Positions 37,201 through 44,545 of a DNA stretch of 57,945 nucleotides are shown in pieces; position 1 is the stretch's first letter; each line of letters starts with the position of its first letter. Made by a program: the position numbers and the translations under genes. This DNA is from Planctomycetia bacterium. Lineage in GTDB: Bacteria; Planctomycetota; Phycisphaerae; Phycisphaerales; SM1A02. Location of the stretch: contig SXSS01000049.1 of NCBI GenBank assembly GCA_005792145.1, positions 1 through 57,945 on the forward strand, given 5' to 3'. The notes below the pieces were generated by a model. It ran no database searches and was not told the origin of the DNA. It saw only the letters and a list, made by a program, of their open reading frames with translations.

Positions 37201-37752
37201 GGCCGAAATATCTGTCGCAGATGCATTCTGTGCAATCGCAGCTTGATATGCGATCCGAGCGGATGTGGCATCATTGAAAGCTGTCTGCAATTCAGCCAGC
37301 GCGGTTCTTCGAGGTCCGGCCACGGCACCACTTGCAGGCGCAGGCGCCAAATTTACCGCTGTTCCCGCTTCCAATGCTTGTTCGAGTTCGCGGCTGGTGA
37401 TCGTCATCTGGATGCCGAGTGCTGCGATTTTCGCTCTGTACGAATCGCCGAGCTCACGAACTTCTGGCGATGGCAATGGCATCACAACATCGATGCGATC
37501 GGCTCCTTGCGGTTGAAGAGAGATGTCGAGCACGCCCTGCGGATTGACGCGACGCTTCAGAGATTCAACAACCTGAGCAAGCACGCGCTGTGAATCTCCC
37601 GTTGGCGGCATCGCCACGGAATAGACCATACTGACTCCTCCGCGCAAATCTTTTCCAAGGCGAATTTGACTATCAAGTGGAAAGACCTGCCACACGCAGA
37701 GAGTGATGACAAAGATTGCGAAGATCAATCGCGGGACAATTTTGATGTTCAT
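34204..37752 (-). CDS. secDF: SecD-SecF fusion, protein translocase subunit
   Basis: 1182 residues. SecD and SecF, normally separate proteins, are in one chain and use the proton gradient to help pull preproteins through SecYEG. The SecD half has LGKDLRGGV (32-40), a large periplasmic region (45-500, with an Ala-rich coiled insertion at about 140-215) and a membrane bundle with AVDANVLIYERTREEL near 575. The SecF half starts near 690 with EFRGGVTM (about 725), a periplasmic part and YSLNDTIVILDRIREN near 1070. The ATG overlaps the yajC stop by four bases. Fused SecDF is known in Bacillus and several other phyla. Confidence 0.95.
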   Translation of the reverse strand: MNIKIVPRLIFAIFVITLCVWQVFPLDSQIRLGKDLRGGVSMVYSVAMPPTGDSQRVLAQVVESLKRRVNPQGVLDISLQPQGADRIDVVMPLPSPEVRELGDSYRAKIAALGIQMTITSRELEQALEAGTAVNLAPAPASGAVAGPRRTALAELQTAFNDATSARIAYQAAIAQNASATDISAIEEKIAKAEVTEQTLSASISATNIDEARLKRAFGLSNMRPFAKDAKGEFITAADGKRETTASPREVEVNQLKIQLPDFASEIDALSQMQIDYASKVTGYDDPEDLKRLLRGAGVLEFHIAVGAATPEGVNPDEMRKQLAERGPAGTDSPVARWFPINDPKQWGDSPTAIDSLMADPASYLRSRDMVGAKYDGVPYALLYVTDAMSLDHLGGRQWSMKNVFPSQDQLGRVAVAFQLDPAGGTLMGRLTGANIGRPMGIVLDGQLFSAPNLQSQISNSGQITGSFSDEEIQYLVRVLQGGELEAKLQPEPLSVSILGPALGRDNLERGLWAVVLSAFATAALMAVYYLGAGLVADFAIILNVAMIFGIMAGVDGAFTLPGLAGVALVIGMAVDANVLIYERTREELIDNKQPLKIAIDLGFARAFNAIIDGNVTNLIVCVVLYKLAATEVKGFALTMMIGVITTLFTALFCTRVVYAILINWFGMKRLPMLPTIFPWLMKFLRPSIDWLSIRYALWSSCGVVSLICLALCWSSGREMLETEFRGGVTMTLMTRKAVTGEPASASGRLLLSREAVEEKVHQIGESSTDPILQELRTANILTVGDSTSDGQASGFQVKVSNPAQLASDKTVTEPLVDAVASAFADSLDVVKPVQFAGSDDPEGALYTQAITSDTIGASIGKPEIKDSSRDFLGGVVIVLKDLQPPITIEAAESRIARMRKQPDFSAISSRLSQVVGVQLVDPANPAKGWSSIAVMVMEPTALLSKVDAATWERVAAKPEWQLIQAAFTSKLSLDQVNSFSPVVAANLAATAIVAIIVSLIGMIVYIWIRFSSFRYSIATIVAVAFNVLVCLGALALSLRIDGTSFANMTLMQEFRIDLNVIAALLTIIGYSLNDTIVILDRIRENKGKKQFASWENINNAINQTFSRTLMTGGTTLLSATVLYLYGGPAIQPFAFTFIVGLLAGTVSSVVIAAPMTYFKGQDHPATGLAKADSGGVVNPTPA

Positions 37753-38204
37753 GATTTGATGCCTTGGACGACTTCCGATGAAGAACCAGAAGAGATGACT
37801 TGGACGATTGCGCTCTTCGCAAATGTCATTCGTACATTTGAATTTTCGTCGATCTTTAAGACGACGGTGTCATCCTTCAATTCCACCACTGAACCAATAA
37901 TGCCGCCAGTTGTTTGAACTTCGTCATGCTTCTTTATTGATGACATAAGTGCGATGCGCTTTTTCTTATCGCGGCGGGATCCCATGACGGAGACCAAGAC
38001 CATGATGACAAGAAATGGAATGAGCATCCAAATCATTCCAAATGGATCTTGCGCTGGACGGGCGGCAGTTGGCCCTGTTCCTGCGGGGACGGTTCCTGCT
38101 GCTGTGGTTGACGCTGTCGTCGAGGGTGCAACAGCTTCGCCCGCAAGTGGTGGCGCGTCTTGAAGTGATCCGAGCAGAAGTGATGTCGTCATAATTTCAT
38201 TCAT
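37749..38204 (-). CDS. yajC: Preprotein translocase subunit YajC
   Basis: 151 residues from the ATG at 38204, preceded by AAAGGAG at seven bases. A Thr/Ala/Pro-rich N-terminal part (25-60) is followed by one membrane helix (MIWMLIPFLVIMVLVSVMG) and the cytoplasmic YajC domain with KKHDEVQTTGGIIGSV and a V-x-L-KIDENSNVRM strand. YajC binds SecDF. The start codon overlaps the tgt stop by 8 bases, and the stop overlaps secDF, so translation is coupled on both sides. The open frame continues upstream inside tgt. Confidence 0.93.
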   Translation of the reverse strand: MNEIMTTSLLLGSLQDAPPLAGEAVAPSTTASTTAAGTVPAGTGPTAARPAQDPFGMIWMLIPFLVIMVLVSVMGSRRDKKKRIALMSSIKKHDEVQTTGGIIGSVVELKDDTVVLKIDENSNVRMTFAKSAIVQVISSGSSSEVVQGIKS

Positions 38205-39399
38205 CCGATACTCCTTTGAGTTCTTGAGTTTCACCTTGAACCTGATTTGCACAGGGCCAACGGTCGCGTAATTGAAGCCACGCATCATCCTCTATTGCAC
38301 GCCGAATGTCTAGTAGCAGCCTTTGGAAGAGGCGGATGTTGTGAAGTGAGACCAATGTCGGCCCAAGCATCTCCCCGGCCATAAAAAGATGTCGCAAATA
38401 TGCGCGGGAAAAACCGCCCGCGCACGCTTCGCAGTCGCAGTCGGGTTCGATGGGATTTGGGTCGTCCGAGTGAATCGCATTGCGCAGGCGAAGCGCGCCA
38501 TCGCGAGTGAAGGCCATCCCGTTTCGACCGTTTCGAGTCGGCAAGACGCAGTCAAACATATCAACACCGCTTTCGACAGCCATCACGATATCTCTTGGAT
38601 ATCCGACACCCATCAGATATCGCGGACGATTGGCGGGTAAAAGCGGCGCGGTGTGTCGAACGACGCGTTCAATCGCATCGGTCCCCTCGCCCACCGCAAC
38701 ACCGCCGATTGCATATCCGCAGAGATCGAATGCGCAAGTCTCTTCGACGGATGCGGTTCGCAGATCAAGTTCGGTGCCACCTTGAACAATTCCAAAGAGC
38801 GCTTGATCCTCGCGGTGATGCGCAGTGACGCAGCGCTTGAGCCAACGAATGGTGCGATCCTTTGCTTGCAATGTTCGCTCGCGGCGCTGAGTTTCCGGGA
38901 TCGCATCTCCGGCGGGAGGGCAATCATCAAATGCCATTGCGATATCTGCGCCAAGCGCTTGTTGCACGCTCATGCTGGACTCTGGACCGAGGTGAACCAT
39001 CGCGCCATCGATAAATGATTTGAATGTGACGCCGTCTTCATCCATCCGATTGATCTGCGCCATCGAGAAGGCTTGAAATCCACCCGAGTCCGTCAGGATC
39101 GGACCATTCCAGCGCATAAAATTATGGACTCCGCCATTCTCGACGCCGCCATGATTCTTGATGCGCTCAGCTCCGGGGCGCAGTAGGAGATGAAATGCAT
39201 TGTTCAAGATGCATTCGCTGCCAGTGGCGCGAACTTGTGTGGGAGTGAGACCTTTCATCGCAGCTGCCGTCGCAACAGGCATAAATGCTGGAGTTTCGAA
39301 AGTTCCGTGCGGCGTTGTGACTCGACCACGACGAGCATGCGCTCCAATTGCGCAAGTGCATCGGCGCAAGACCTCAAAGGAAAGCGAATTCGACCGCAT
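38197..39399 (-). CDS. tgt: tRNA-guanine transglycosylase
   Basis: 400 residues. The enzyme swaps guanine 34 for preQ1 in tRNAs for Asp, Asn, His and Tyr as part of queuosine synthesis. Features: HLLLRPG, LTDSGGFQAFS, GGVAVGEGTDAIERVV, the GVDMFDCVLPTRNGRNG block with the nucleophilic Asp, and the zinc site CDCEACAGGFSRAYLRHL. The C-terminus is longer than usual by about 15 polar residues. The ATG at 39399 overlaps the rhomboid stop (TAATG). The tgt-yajC-secDF order is common in bacteria. No other queuosine gene is in the window. Confidence 0.95.
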   Translation of the reverse strand: MRSNSLSFEVLRRCTCAIGAHARRGRVTTPHGTFETPAFMPVATAAAMKGLTPTQVRATGSECILNNAFHLLLRPGAERIKNHGGVENGGVHNFMRWNGPILTDSGGFQAFSMAQINRMDEDGVTFKSFIDGAMVHLGPESSMSVQQALGADIAMAFDDCPPAGDAIPETQRRERTLQAKDRTIRWLKRCVTAHHREDQALFGIVQGGTELDLRTASVEETCAFDLCGYAIGGVAVGEGTDAIERVVRHTAPLLPANRPRYLMGVGYPRDIVMAVESGVDMFDCVLPTRNGRNGMAFTRDGALRLRNAIHSDDPNPIEPDCDCEACAGGFSRAYLRHLFMAGEMLGPTLVSLHNIRLFQRLLLDIRRAIEDDAWLQLRDRWPCANQVQGETQELKGVSDE

Positions 39400-40538
39400 T
39401 ATGAGTCGCTTCGATGCCGAGTTGCATCGCGCAATGTTCGCCGCTCAGATTCGTTGAGCGATCCCAATCCGCCGGTTCGAACTTTGTCCAAAATTCGGTC
39501 AATTTCCGCATTGGATGGTCCTCGGCCATCAACCAATCCTGCGCGTTGAACCTTGCGAGCAGAATGAAACGTGCTGGTGGGATCTGCGCGACCAAGAAAA
39601 TCGAAGAAACTGCGAAGTCTTTCGGGACGATTGATGAAATACCAACCAGCGATTGCTCCGCCAAGATGCGCCGCTTCGCCGCCTGCATTCTTCCATTTCA
39701 GCAAGACGCTTGCGGCTGCGATCAGCACGAGCCCATACGCCAATGTCTTCAAGCGCATTGGAATCACGAAGAACAACAAGACAGTTGCGTCGGGCATCAG
39801 GCGCGCTGCGGCGATGATGATTCCAAAGACTCCTGCGCTTGCGCCGACGAGTGGCATATCAGGATCATTCGAAAGAAGTCCAGGAATCATCACGCGGCCG
39901 TTGGTCGATTCCGTGACAATAAAAAAACCTAAGTTGAGCAACAGATACATGAGCGCACCTGCGATTCCACAGATGAGATAAAAAGCTGTGAATCTCTTCG
40001 CTCCGAGATAGCGCTCCACAACAGGTCCGAAGAAAAAGAGCCCAAGCATATTGAAAAGCAAATGCTGAAGGCTGGCATGGCAGAATTGAAATCCGATGAA
40101 TCTCCAGAGTTGCAATGCGCTTGTGCCGATCCCAGGAATCGTTGAATAGAGCGCAGTCGATGTCGAAAAATAGAGCCATTTCTGAATAAATGGCATGGAC
40201 TGAAGAGTGTTGACAGCGACAAGTTGGGTTTGGCCGCTTGGTTGCTGTGCATATACAGGTTGTTCGATAATCGAGAATTTGCTTGCACTTTGGTCTGGCG
40301 GGGCAGTTGATGTGGGAAATTTCCCATCCAGAATCATTCGCTGCACATCATCAGGAAGCCCAGGCTGCCACTTCGATTCGGTGACCACCCACTGCCGTGG
40401 AAGAAAACCATCCAGCACAAAGATCGCAATGCATGCAACGATGATCCATGTGGTCGCAGTCCACTTCATCCCCCCGCCGATCGAACGCGTTTGCGATGTC
40501 GGATCTGATTTCCAGTAATCACGGTCGTATGCACCCAT
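39399..40538 (-). CDS. Rhomboid intramembrane serine protease with C-terminal DUF6576-like tail
   Basis: 379 residues. About seven membrane helices lie in 27-310. The active-site elements are HASLQHLLFNMLGL (154-167), GASAG with Ser234 (232-236) and EAAHLGG with His291. The catalytic dyad is complete. The first helix is separated from the rest by a loop of about 80 residues (45-125). After a linker, residues 345-375 form a short helical tail (IDRILDKVRTGGLGSL, then ERRTLRDAT), the motif called DUF6576 in many rhomboids. Substrates are unknown. It starts 9 bases after the upstream pseudo-protease gene, which carries the same tail, and overlaps tgt by one base. Confidence 0.9.
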   Translation of the reverse strand: MGAYDRDYWKSDPTSQTRSIGGGMKWTATTWIIVACIAIFVLDGFLPRQWVVTESKWQPGLPDDVQRMILDGKFPTSTAPPDQSASKFSIIEQPVYAQQPSGQTQLVAVNTLQSMPFIQKWLYFSTSTALYSTIPGIGTSALQLWRFIGFQFCHASLQHLLFNMLGLFFFGPVVERYLGAKRFTAFYLICGIAGALMYLLLNLGFFIVTESTNGRVMIPGLLSNDPDMPLVGASAGVFGIIIAAARLMPDATVLLFFVIPMRLKTLAYGLVLIAAASVLLKWKNAGGEAAHLGGAIAGWYFINRPERLRSFFDFLGRADPTSTFHSARKVQRAGLVDGRGPSNAEIDRILDKVRTGGLGSLNESERRTLRDATRHRSDS

Positions 40539-40547
40539 AGTGTGAGC

Positions 40548-41588
40548 CTACATTCGCTTGCGACGAGTTGCGTTCTTGAGCAATCTGCGTTCTGACCACG
40601 AAAGAGAATTCATCCCAGACAGCGCGATCTTGCGAAGAATCGCATCTACTTTCGCCTCTTCGGTCCGCAACTTTTCTGCGGCAAGGCTTTCTTTTTTTCG
40701 CCGATGTTCATCCGCACTATTTGATTGATTGCGAGGCGCAAATTGCACAAAGCCAGAGGCGAATTCACTCTGCATCAATGCGCGAGCGCCGGACATTCCA
40801 GTCGCAATGCCCACCGTTGCCGCGAGCAGAACAATCAGCGAATTGAATGCCAAAGCAAGGATTGCCAACAGGATTCCCACAAGCATGCTGGTGATAAGTG
40901 AAATGCGTTGAGCTCGAAGAAAATCAAATCGAATCTCCAAGAGCGATGCCACGATTCGCCCACCTGCAAATGGATGCATCGGGAAGAGACTTGCAACCAG
41001 AACCATCGCATCGGTCCACAGAATCAACCAAAGAATTGCGCCGAATCGATCAGAATCGAAAAGCGAAAGCCCCTCGAGGGAAAGTGGAGATGGCAGAAGC
41101 GCGCTCTGCCATGATCCAAGGCGAACGAAGAGAGTCCCAGCAATACAAACACCCACGAACAATAATGCGACTGGACCAGCAAGAGCAGACGAGAGTCGGT
41201 TGACCCATACATCGCTTGGTTGCCGCCAGGAAATTCCGCCTGCGGGCCAAAGCATGAGCGATGAGTGTTCTGCTCCCATTCTTCGAGAAATGAATTCGCG
41301 CGCCGCATCGTGAATTATGACGAGCCAAACGAGCGCGACAAGCGAAACAATCATCGGCGCGCTTTCGCTTGGAAGCGGGCCAGTAGCCGACGATAAAAAT
41401 GTCCTGAGAATCTGCAGGACCACGAACGCCAATAAGGTGACATGCAATCGAATCGAATAACTTCGGATGCGAACCACTGGAATTGACCATGTCCAAGGTC
41501 GCTCTGGAATCAAATTCTCCTGCATCACGCTGCCCAAGAGAGGGTCGCAAGAATCCGAAGCGTCGCCATCGTAAAAATTCTTGGTCAT
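40548..41588 (-). CDS. Site-2-protease-like (M50) membrane protein lacking the metal site
   Basis: 346 residues from the ATG at 41588 (ATGA overlap with the Nudix stop). The fold is that of M50 intramembrane metalloproteases: a helix with IIHDAAREFISRRMG (91-105), WPAGGISW, ALAGPVALL (135-143) and a later SLFPMHPFAGGRIV (200-213). The catalytic HExxH is changed to His93-Asp94-Ala-Ala-Arg97, and the Asp of the usual PLDGGR is Ala208. Two of three metal ligands and the catalytic Glu are therefore missing, and it is very probably a pseudoprotease. The last 35 residues (VDAILRKIALSGMNSL, then ERRLLKNAT) repeat the tail of the rhomboid encoded next to it. A binding or chaperone role is plausible. 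Confidence 0.75.
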   Translation of the reverse strand: MTKNFYDGDASDSCDPLLGSVMQENLIPERPWTWSIPVVRIRSYSIRLHVTLLAFVVLQILRTFLSSATGPLPSESAPMIVSLVALVWLVIIHDAAREFISRRMGAEHSSLMLWPAGGISWRQPSDVWVNRLSSALAGPVALLFVGVCIAGTLFVRLGSWQSALLPSPLSLEGLSLFDSDRFGAILWLILWTDAMVLVASLFPMHPFAGGRIVASLLEIRFDFLRAQRISLITSMLVGILLAILALAFNSLIVLLAATVGIATGMSGARALMQSEFASGFVQFAPRNQSNSADEHRRKKESLAAEKLRTEEAKVDAILRKIALSGMNSLSWSERRLLKNATRRKRM

Positions 41589-42130
41589 GATTGCGCCAAC
41601 TGCCAACGGAGAAATGTTGCCAGCGTTTTTCCATCACAGACTTCGCCAGTTCGAACCAACTCCGAAAACTCGTCGGTGGTCCTCAGGACAACCTCGATCC
41701 GCTCATCCAATTCCAAACGCGCGGGGCATGGGCGCAGTTGACGAGCGACGAATGCGTGCATCAATTCGTCGGTGAAGCCTGGGGATGTATAAAAGGTTCC
41801 AAGTGATTCGATCGTGCCTGCTTGATAGCCAGTCTCCTCCTCCAATTCTCGGGCAGCGGCATGAAGTGGGTTTTCGCCAGGTTCCAACTTGCCTGCGCAG
41901 AATTCATTCATCCACTTTCCGATGGCGATTCGGAAATTGCGAATTGTGACCAGCCGACCATCGTCGAGAACTCCCAGAACACACACCGCTCCAGGGTGTC
42001 GAACGATGTGACGAACAGCCGTTTCCCCCCCGCGCAGGGTGACCTGCAAACGCTCGACGGCGAAGACCGTACTTTGCAGGACAATGTCGGATGTTGCTGC
42101 TTTTTGATTTTCGCGCTGTTGATGTGCCAT
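41585..42130 (-). CDS. Nudix hydrolase, ADP-ribose pyrophosphatase-like
   Basis: 181 residues. The Nudix box (about 85-107) is G-K-L-E-P-GENPLHAAARELEEETGY, with all acidic metal ligands. A Pro and TSPGFTDE segment about 15 residues after the box is the mark of ADP-ribose/ADP-sugar pyrophosphatases. The enzyme would split ADP-ribose to AMP and ribose 5-phosphate in the cytoplasm. It is the first gene of the long minus-strand run. The divergent mlaF start is 31 bases away. Confidence 0.87.
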   Translation of the reverse strand: MAHQQRENQKAATSDIVLQSTVFAVERLQVTLRGGETAVRHIVRHPGAVCVLGVLDDGRLVTIRNFRIAIGKWMNEFCAGKLEPGENPLHAAARELEEETGYQAGTIESLGTFYTSPGFTDELMHAFVARQLRPCPARLELDERIEVVLRTTDEFSELVRTGEVCDGKTLATFLRWQLAQS

Positions 42131-42161
42131 GGTGTTGCCAAGGAGATCATAGGATGAAGTT

Positions 42162-42956
42162 ATGAGCGTTCAGATTGATATGAGGGTGGTGAATCTTCGC
42201 AAGCGATTCGCTCGGCGCGATGTACTTCGCGGAGTCAATCTCGAATTCCCCAGCGGTAAAATCACCGTGGTCCTCGGCGCTTCAGGATGCGGCAAGAGCG
42301 TCCTCTTGAAACATCTCGTTGGATTACTGCGTCCAGATCGAGGCGAGGTTTGGTTTGGATCCACTCGTATTGACAAATTGCCAGAGCGAGAACTTGGCAT
42401 CGTCCGCAGACAAATTGGATTTCTCTTTCAGCAGAGCGCTCTCTTCGATTCAATGAATGTGCGGGAAAATATTGCCTTCCCACTGCGTGAGCATGGGATG
42501 ATCGATGAAAAAGTCATCCAAGAGAAAGTCAAGCGAGTTCTGGATTTGGTCGCTCTGGACGAAGTGATTGATCAAATGCCTGCCGAATTGTCTGGCGGAC
42601 AACGCAAGCGCGTCGCCCTAGCGCGCGCGGTCGTGCTTGAACCCAGAGTGGTGCTTTATGACGAGCCAACGACTGGCCTTGACCCAATCCGATCGGAAGT
42701 CATCAATCAACTGATCTTGAAATTATCGCAAACCCTTGGGATTACAAGCATCGTTGTGACGCACGATTTGGTCAGCGCGTATCGAATCGCAGATCATCTC
42801 GTGCTTCTGCACGAGGGAAAAGTCATCCTGCAAGGGTCTGCTGGTGAATTTCAATCCACAACCGATCCAATAGCAGGTCAGTTTCTGCGTGGAGAACTTG
42901 GCGTTGATGAACTAGCACGAATCCGTGGAAATAGGGATGATGGAGCTCAAAGGTAG
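42162..42956 (+). CDS. mlaF: ABC transporter ATPase, MlaF-like
   Basis: 264 residues. Walker A is GASGCGKSVLLKHL (near 40), the Q-loop region is FLFQQSALFDSMNVRENI, the signature is LSGGQRKRVALARA, Walker B is VVLYDEPTTGLDP and the switch His is in VTHD. The FDSMNV and GLDPI features are typical of MlaF/Ttg2A, which power phospholipid movement between the inner and outer membranes. The MCE-domain gene follows after two bases. The MlaE permease is not in the window. Confidence 0.92.
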   Translation: MSVQIDMRVVNLRKRFARRDVLRGVNLEFPSGKITVVLGASGCGKSVLLKHLVGLLRPDRGEVWFGSTRIDKLPERELGIVRRQIGFLFQQSALFDSMNVRENIAFPLREHGMIDEKVIQEKVKRVLDLVALDEVIDQMPAELSGGQRKRVALARAVVLEPRVVLYDEPTTGLDPIRSEVINQLILKLSQTLGITSIVVTHDLVSAYRIADHLVLLHEGKVILQGSAGEFQSTTDPIAGQFLRGELGVDELARIRGNRDDGAQR

Positions 42957-42958
42957 TT

Positions 42959-43840
42959 ATGAAAGAAACCACTCGAAACTTCGTCATTGGAATTGTCGCC
43001 ATCTTGGGAGTCGTGGGATTCGCATTTCTATTGCTTCTCTTTGGCAATATCAACACATCGCTTCGACAGTCATACGATGTTGCGGTCCATGCGAATCAGG
43101 CACTCGGATTGCGATTAGGAAGTCAGGTCACACTTGTTGGCGTGCCAATCGGAGAGGTCAAAGAAGTCAAGGTTGTGATTGACAACGAAAACCCGGTGCA
43201 AATTATTTTGAATATCAACGGATCAATTGATATTCCCGCTGGAGTCGATGCGGTAGTCACTTCCAGTTTGATCGGTGGTACCGCGCGCTTGGACTTTGCG
43301 ATTCCAGTTGGATATTCGACTGGCGGCGCAACACTACCGCACGATGGAAATGCGATCGTCACAGCAAAGTTTGAGGGAATCGAGGAGCGTCTTTCCCGCG
43401 TGCTTGGAGAAAAACTTGCTGGTCTTGATTTGGCAATGCGGAGAATTGATGAACTGGGCAAAGATGCCCAGAAATGGCTTGGAGACGAGCAAATGCTCGC
43501 GGATGCGAAGAGCGCAGTCGCCAAGGCAAATGACGTGATCGATTCGATGGCATCAACTTTGATGGCACTGACCAAAACCGTCAACAGTGTGCAAGGCAAC
43601 GCAAACGCATTTATTGCTGGTGTCCAACCAGTCTTTGACCAACTCTCAAAAACCCTTGCACAAATTGAATTGCTGACAAAGCAGGCACAAGATGGCAAGG
43701 GGACAGTTGGGCAACTGATGAGCAACCCAGATTTATATAACTCATTAAACGACTCCGCCCAGCGGCTGAAGAGCGTACTGGGCGAAGTCGAATTACTGAT
43801 GCAGAAGATTCGCGCCGAAGGTCTCGGCGTAAAATTCTAG
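42959..43840 (+). CDS. mlaD: MCE-domain protein, MlaD-like
   Basis: 293 residues. One N-terminal membrane helix (about 8-30) anchors a single MCE domain (about 38-115), with LGLRLGSQVTLVGVPIGEV and a SSLIGGTARLDF motif. A helical C-terminal part (about 140-290) has Ala- and Leu-rich stretches that could form the ring's helical barrel or a coiled coil. MCE proteins form hexameric rings that carry lipids across the periplasm. It is paired with mlaF. Confidence 0.9.
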   Translation: MKETTRNFVIGIVAILGVVGFAFLLLLFGNINTSLRQSYDVAVHANQALGLRLGSQVTLVGVPIGEVKEVKVVIDNENPVQIILNINGSIDIPAGVDAVVTSSLIGGTARLDFAIPVGYSTGGATLPHDGNAIVTAKFEGIEERLSRVLGEKLAGLDLAMRRIDELGKDAQKWLGDEQMLADAKSAVAKANDVIDSMASTLMALTKTVNSVQGNANAFIAGVQPVFDQLSKTLAQIELLTKQAQDGKGTVGQLMSNPDLYNSLNDSAQRLKSVLGEVELLMQKIRAEGLGVKF

Positions 43841-43849
43841 GCGTTTTTT

Positions 43850-44488
43850 TTACTGACCAATCAAGACGATCTCAACGCGTCGGCTCTTTGCCTTGGAATC
43901 GAGAGGCACATCAGGGCCGAAGCTTGAGAGCGAAATCTGCTTGCCATTCAATCCCTTGGAGATCAGATATTCGCGAACTGCATACGCCCGCTCGAAGCCG
44001 AGGTAGTAGTTGTTCTTGAATGCGGAATACTTAATCGGATCCGTGTCCGTGAATCCCGCCACATCAACCGACTTGGATGCATAATTGTCCTTCAAGATTC
44101 CGACGATTTTATCGAGTGACTTTTTCGATCCACTTTTCAGCACATCTTTACCCGAGTCGAACAGGACATCGCCTTCGATTGAAACGTGAATGTCCGAACC
44201 CTGCGCTGTTGCGGTCACACCTTCAATTCCTGCAAATGCGCCAGTATCCGCGGTCGCAGGATCTGCAATCGAACTCTTCGATTGTTCTTCTGCGGCCTGA
44301 GCACGCGCAATCGCGGCTTGCTTCTCGCGGTCTGCTTGTTCGAGCGCCGCGGAATTTGTTGCGAGCTGTTGCTTGAGCGTTTCATTCTCGCTCAGCAATG
44401 TTGCGTTTTGTTTTTGAGCCGAACTGTCACAACCCGCCGCAAGGGCGAGGATGGCGATACCGCCGCAAACAATCCATGTCTTTTTCAT
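43850..44488 (-). CDS. OmpA-family lipoprotein
   Basis: 212 residues from the ATG at 44488, with AAAGGA before it. Residues 1-20 are a lipoprotein signal ending in the lipobox LAAGC (Cys20). An Ala/Gln/Glu-rich coiled coil spans about 28-75. Residues about 95-210 are the OmpA-like peptidoglycan-binding domain, with DVLFDSGKDVLKSG, DVAGFTDTDPIKY, NYYLGFERAYAVREYL and KSRRVEIVLI near the end. It probably ties the outer membrane to the wall, like Pal. No tol genes are adjacent. It converges on mlaD with nine bases between stops. Confidence 0.9.
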   Translation of the reverse strand: MKKTWIVCGGIAILALAAGCDSSAQKQNATLLSENETLKQQLATNSAALEQADREKQAAIARAQAAEEQSKSSIADPATADTGAFAGIEGVTATAQGSDIHVSIEGDVLFDSGKDVLKSGSKKSLDKIVGILKDNYASKSVDVAGFTDTDPIKYSAFKNNYYLGFERAYAVREYLISKGLNGKQISLSSFGPDVPLDSKAKSRRVEIVLIGQ

Positions 44489-44545
44489 TCGAGAGTCCTT
44501 TCTCCAAACGTGATTTTTACTTTCGGACATTCCGAAAGCGTGCGC

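Noticed and set aside
43813-43850. Short hairpin CGCCGA/TCGGCG at the end of mlaD followed by a T-run as a terminator
   Set aside because: The stem is six base pairs and lies 15 bases before the T-run, so it is not a convincing intrinsic terminator.
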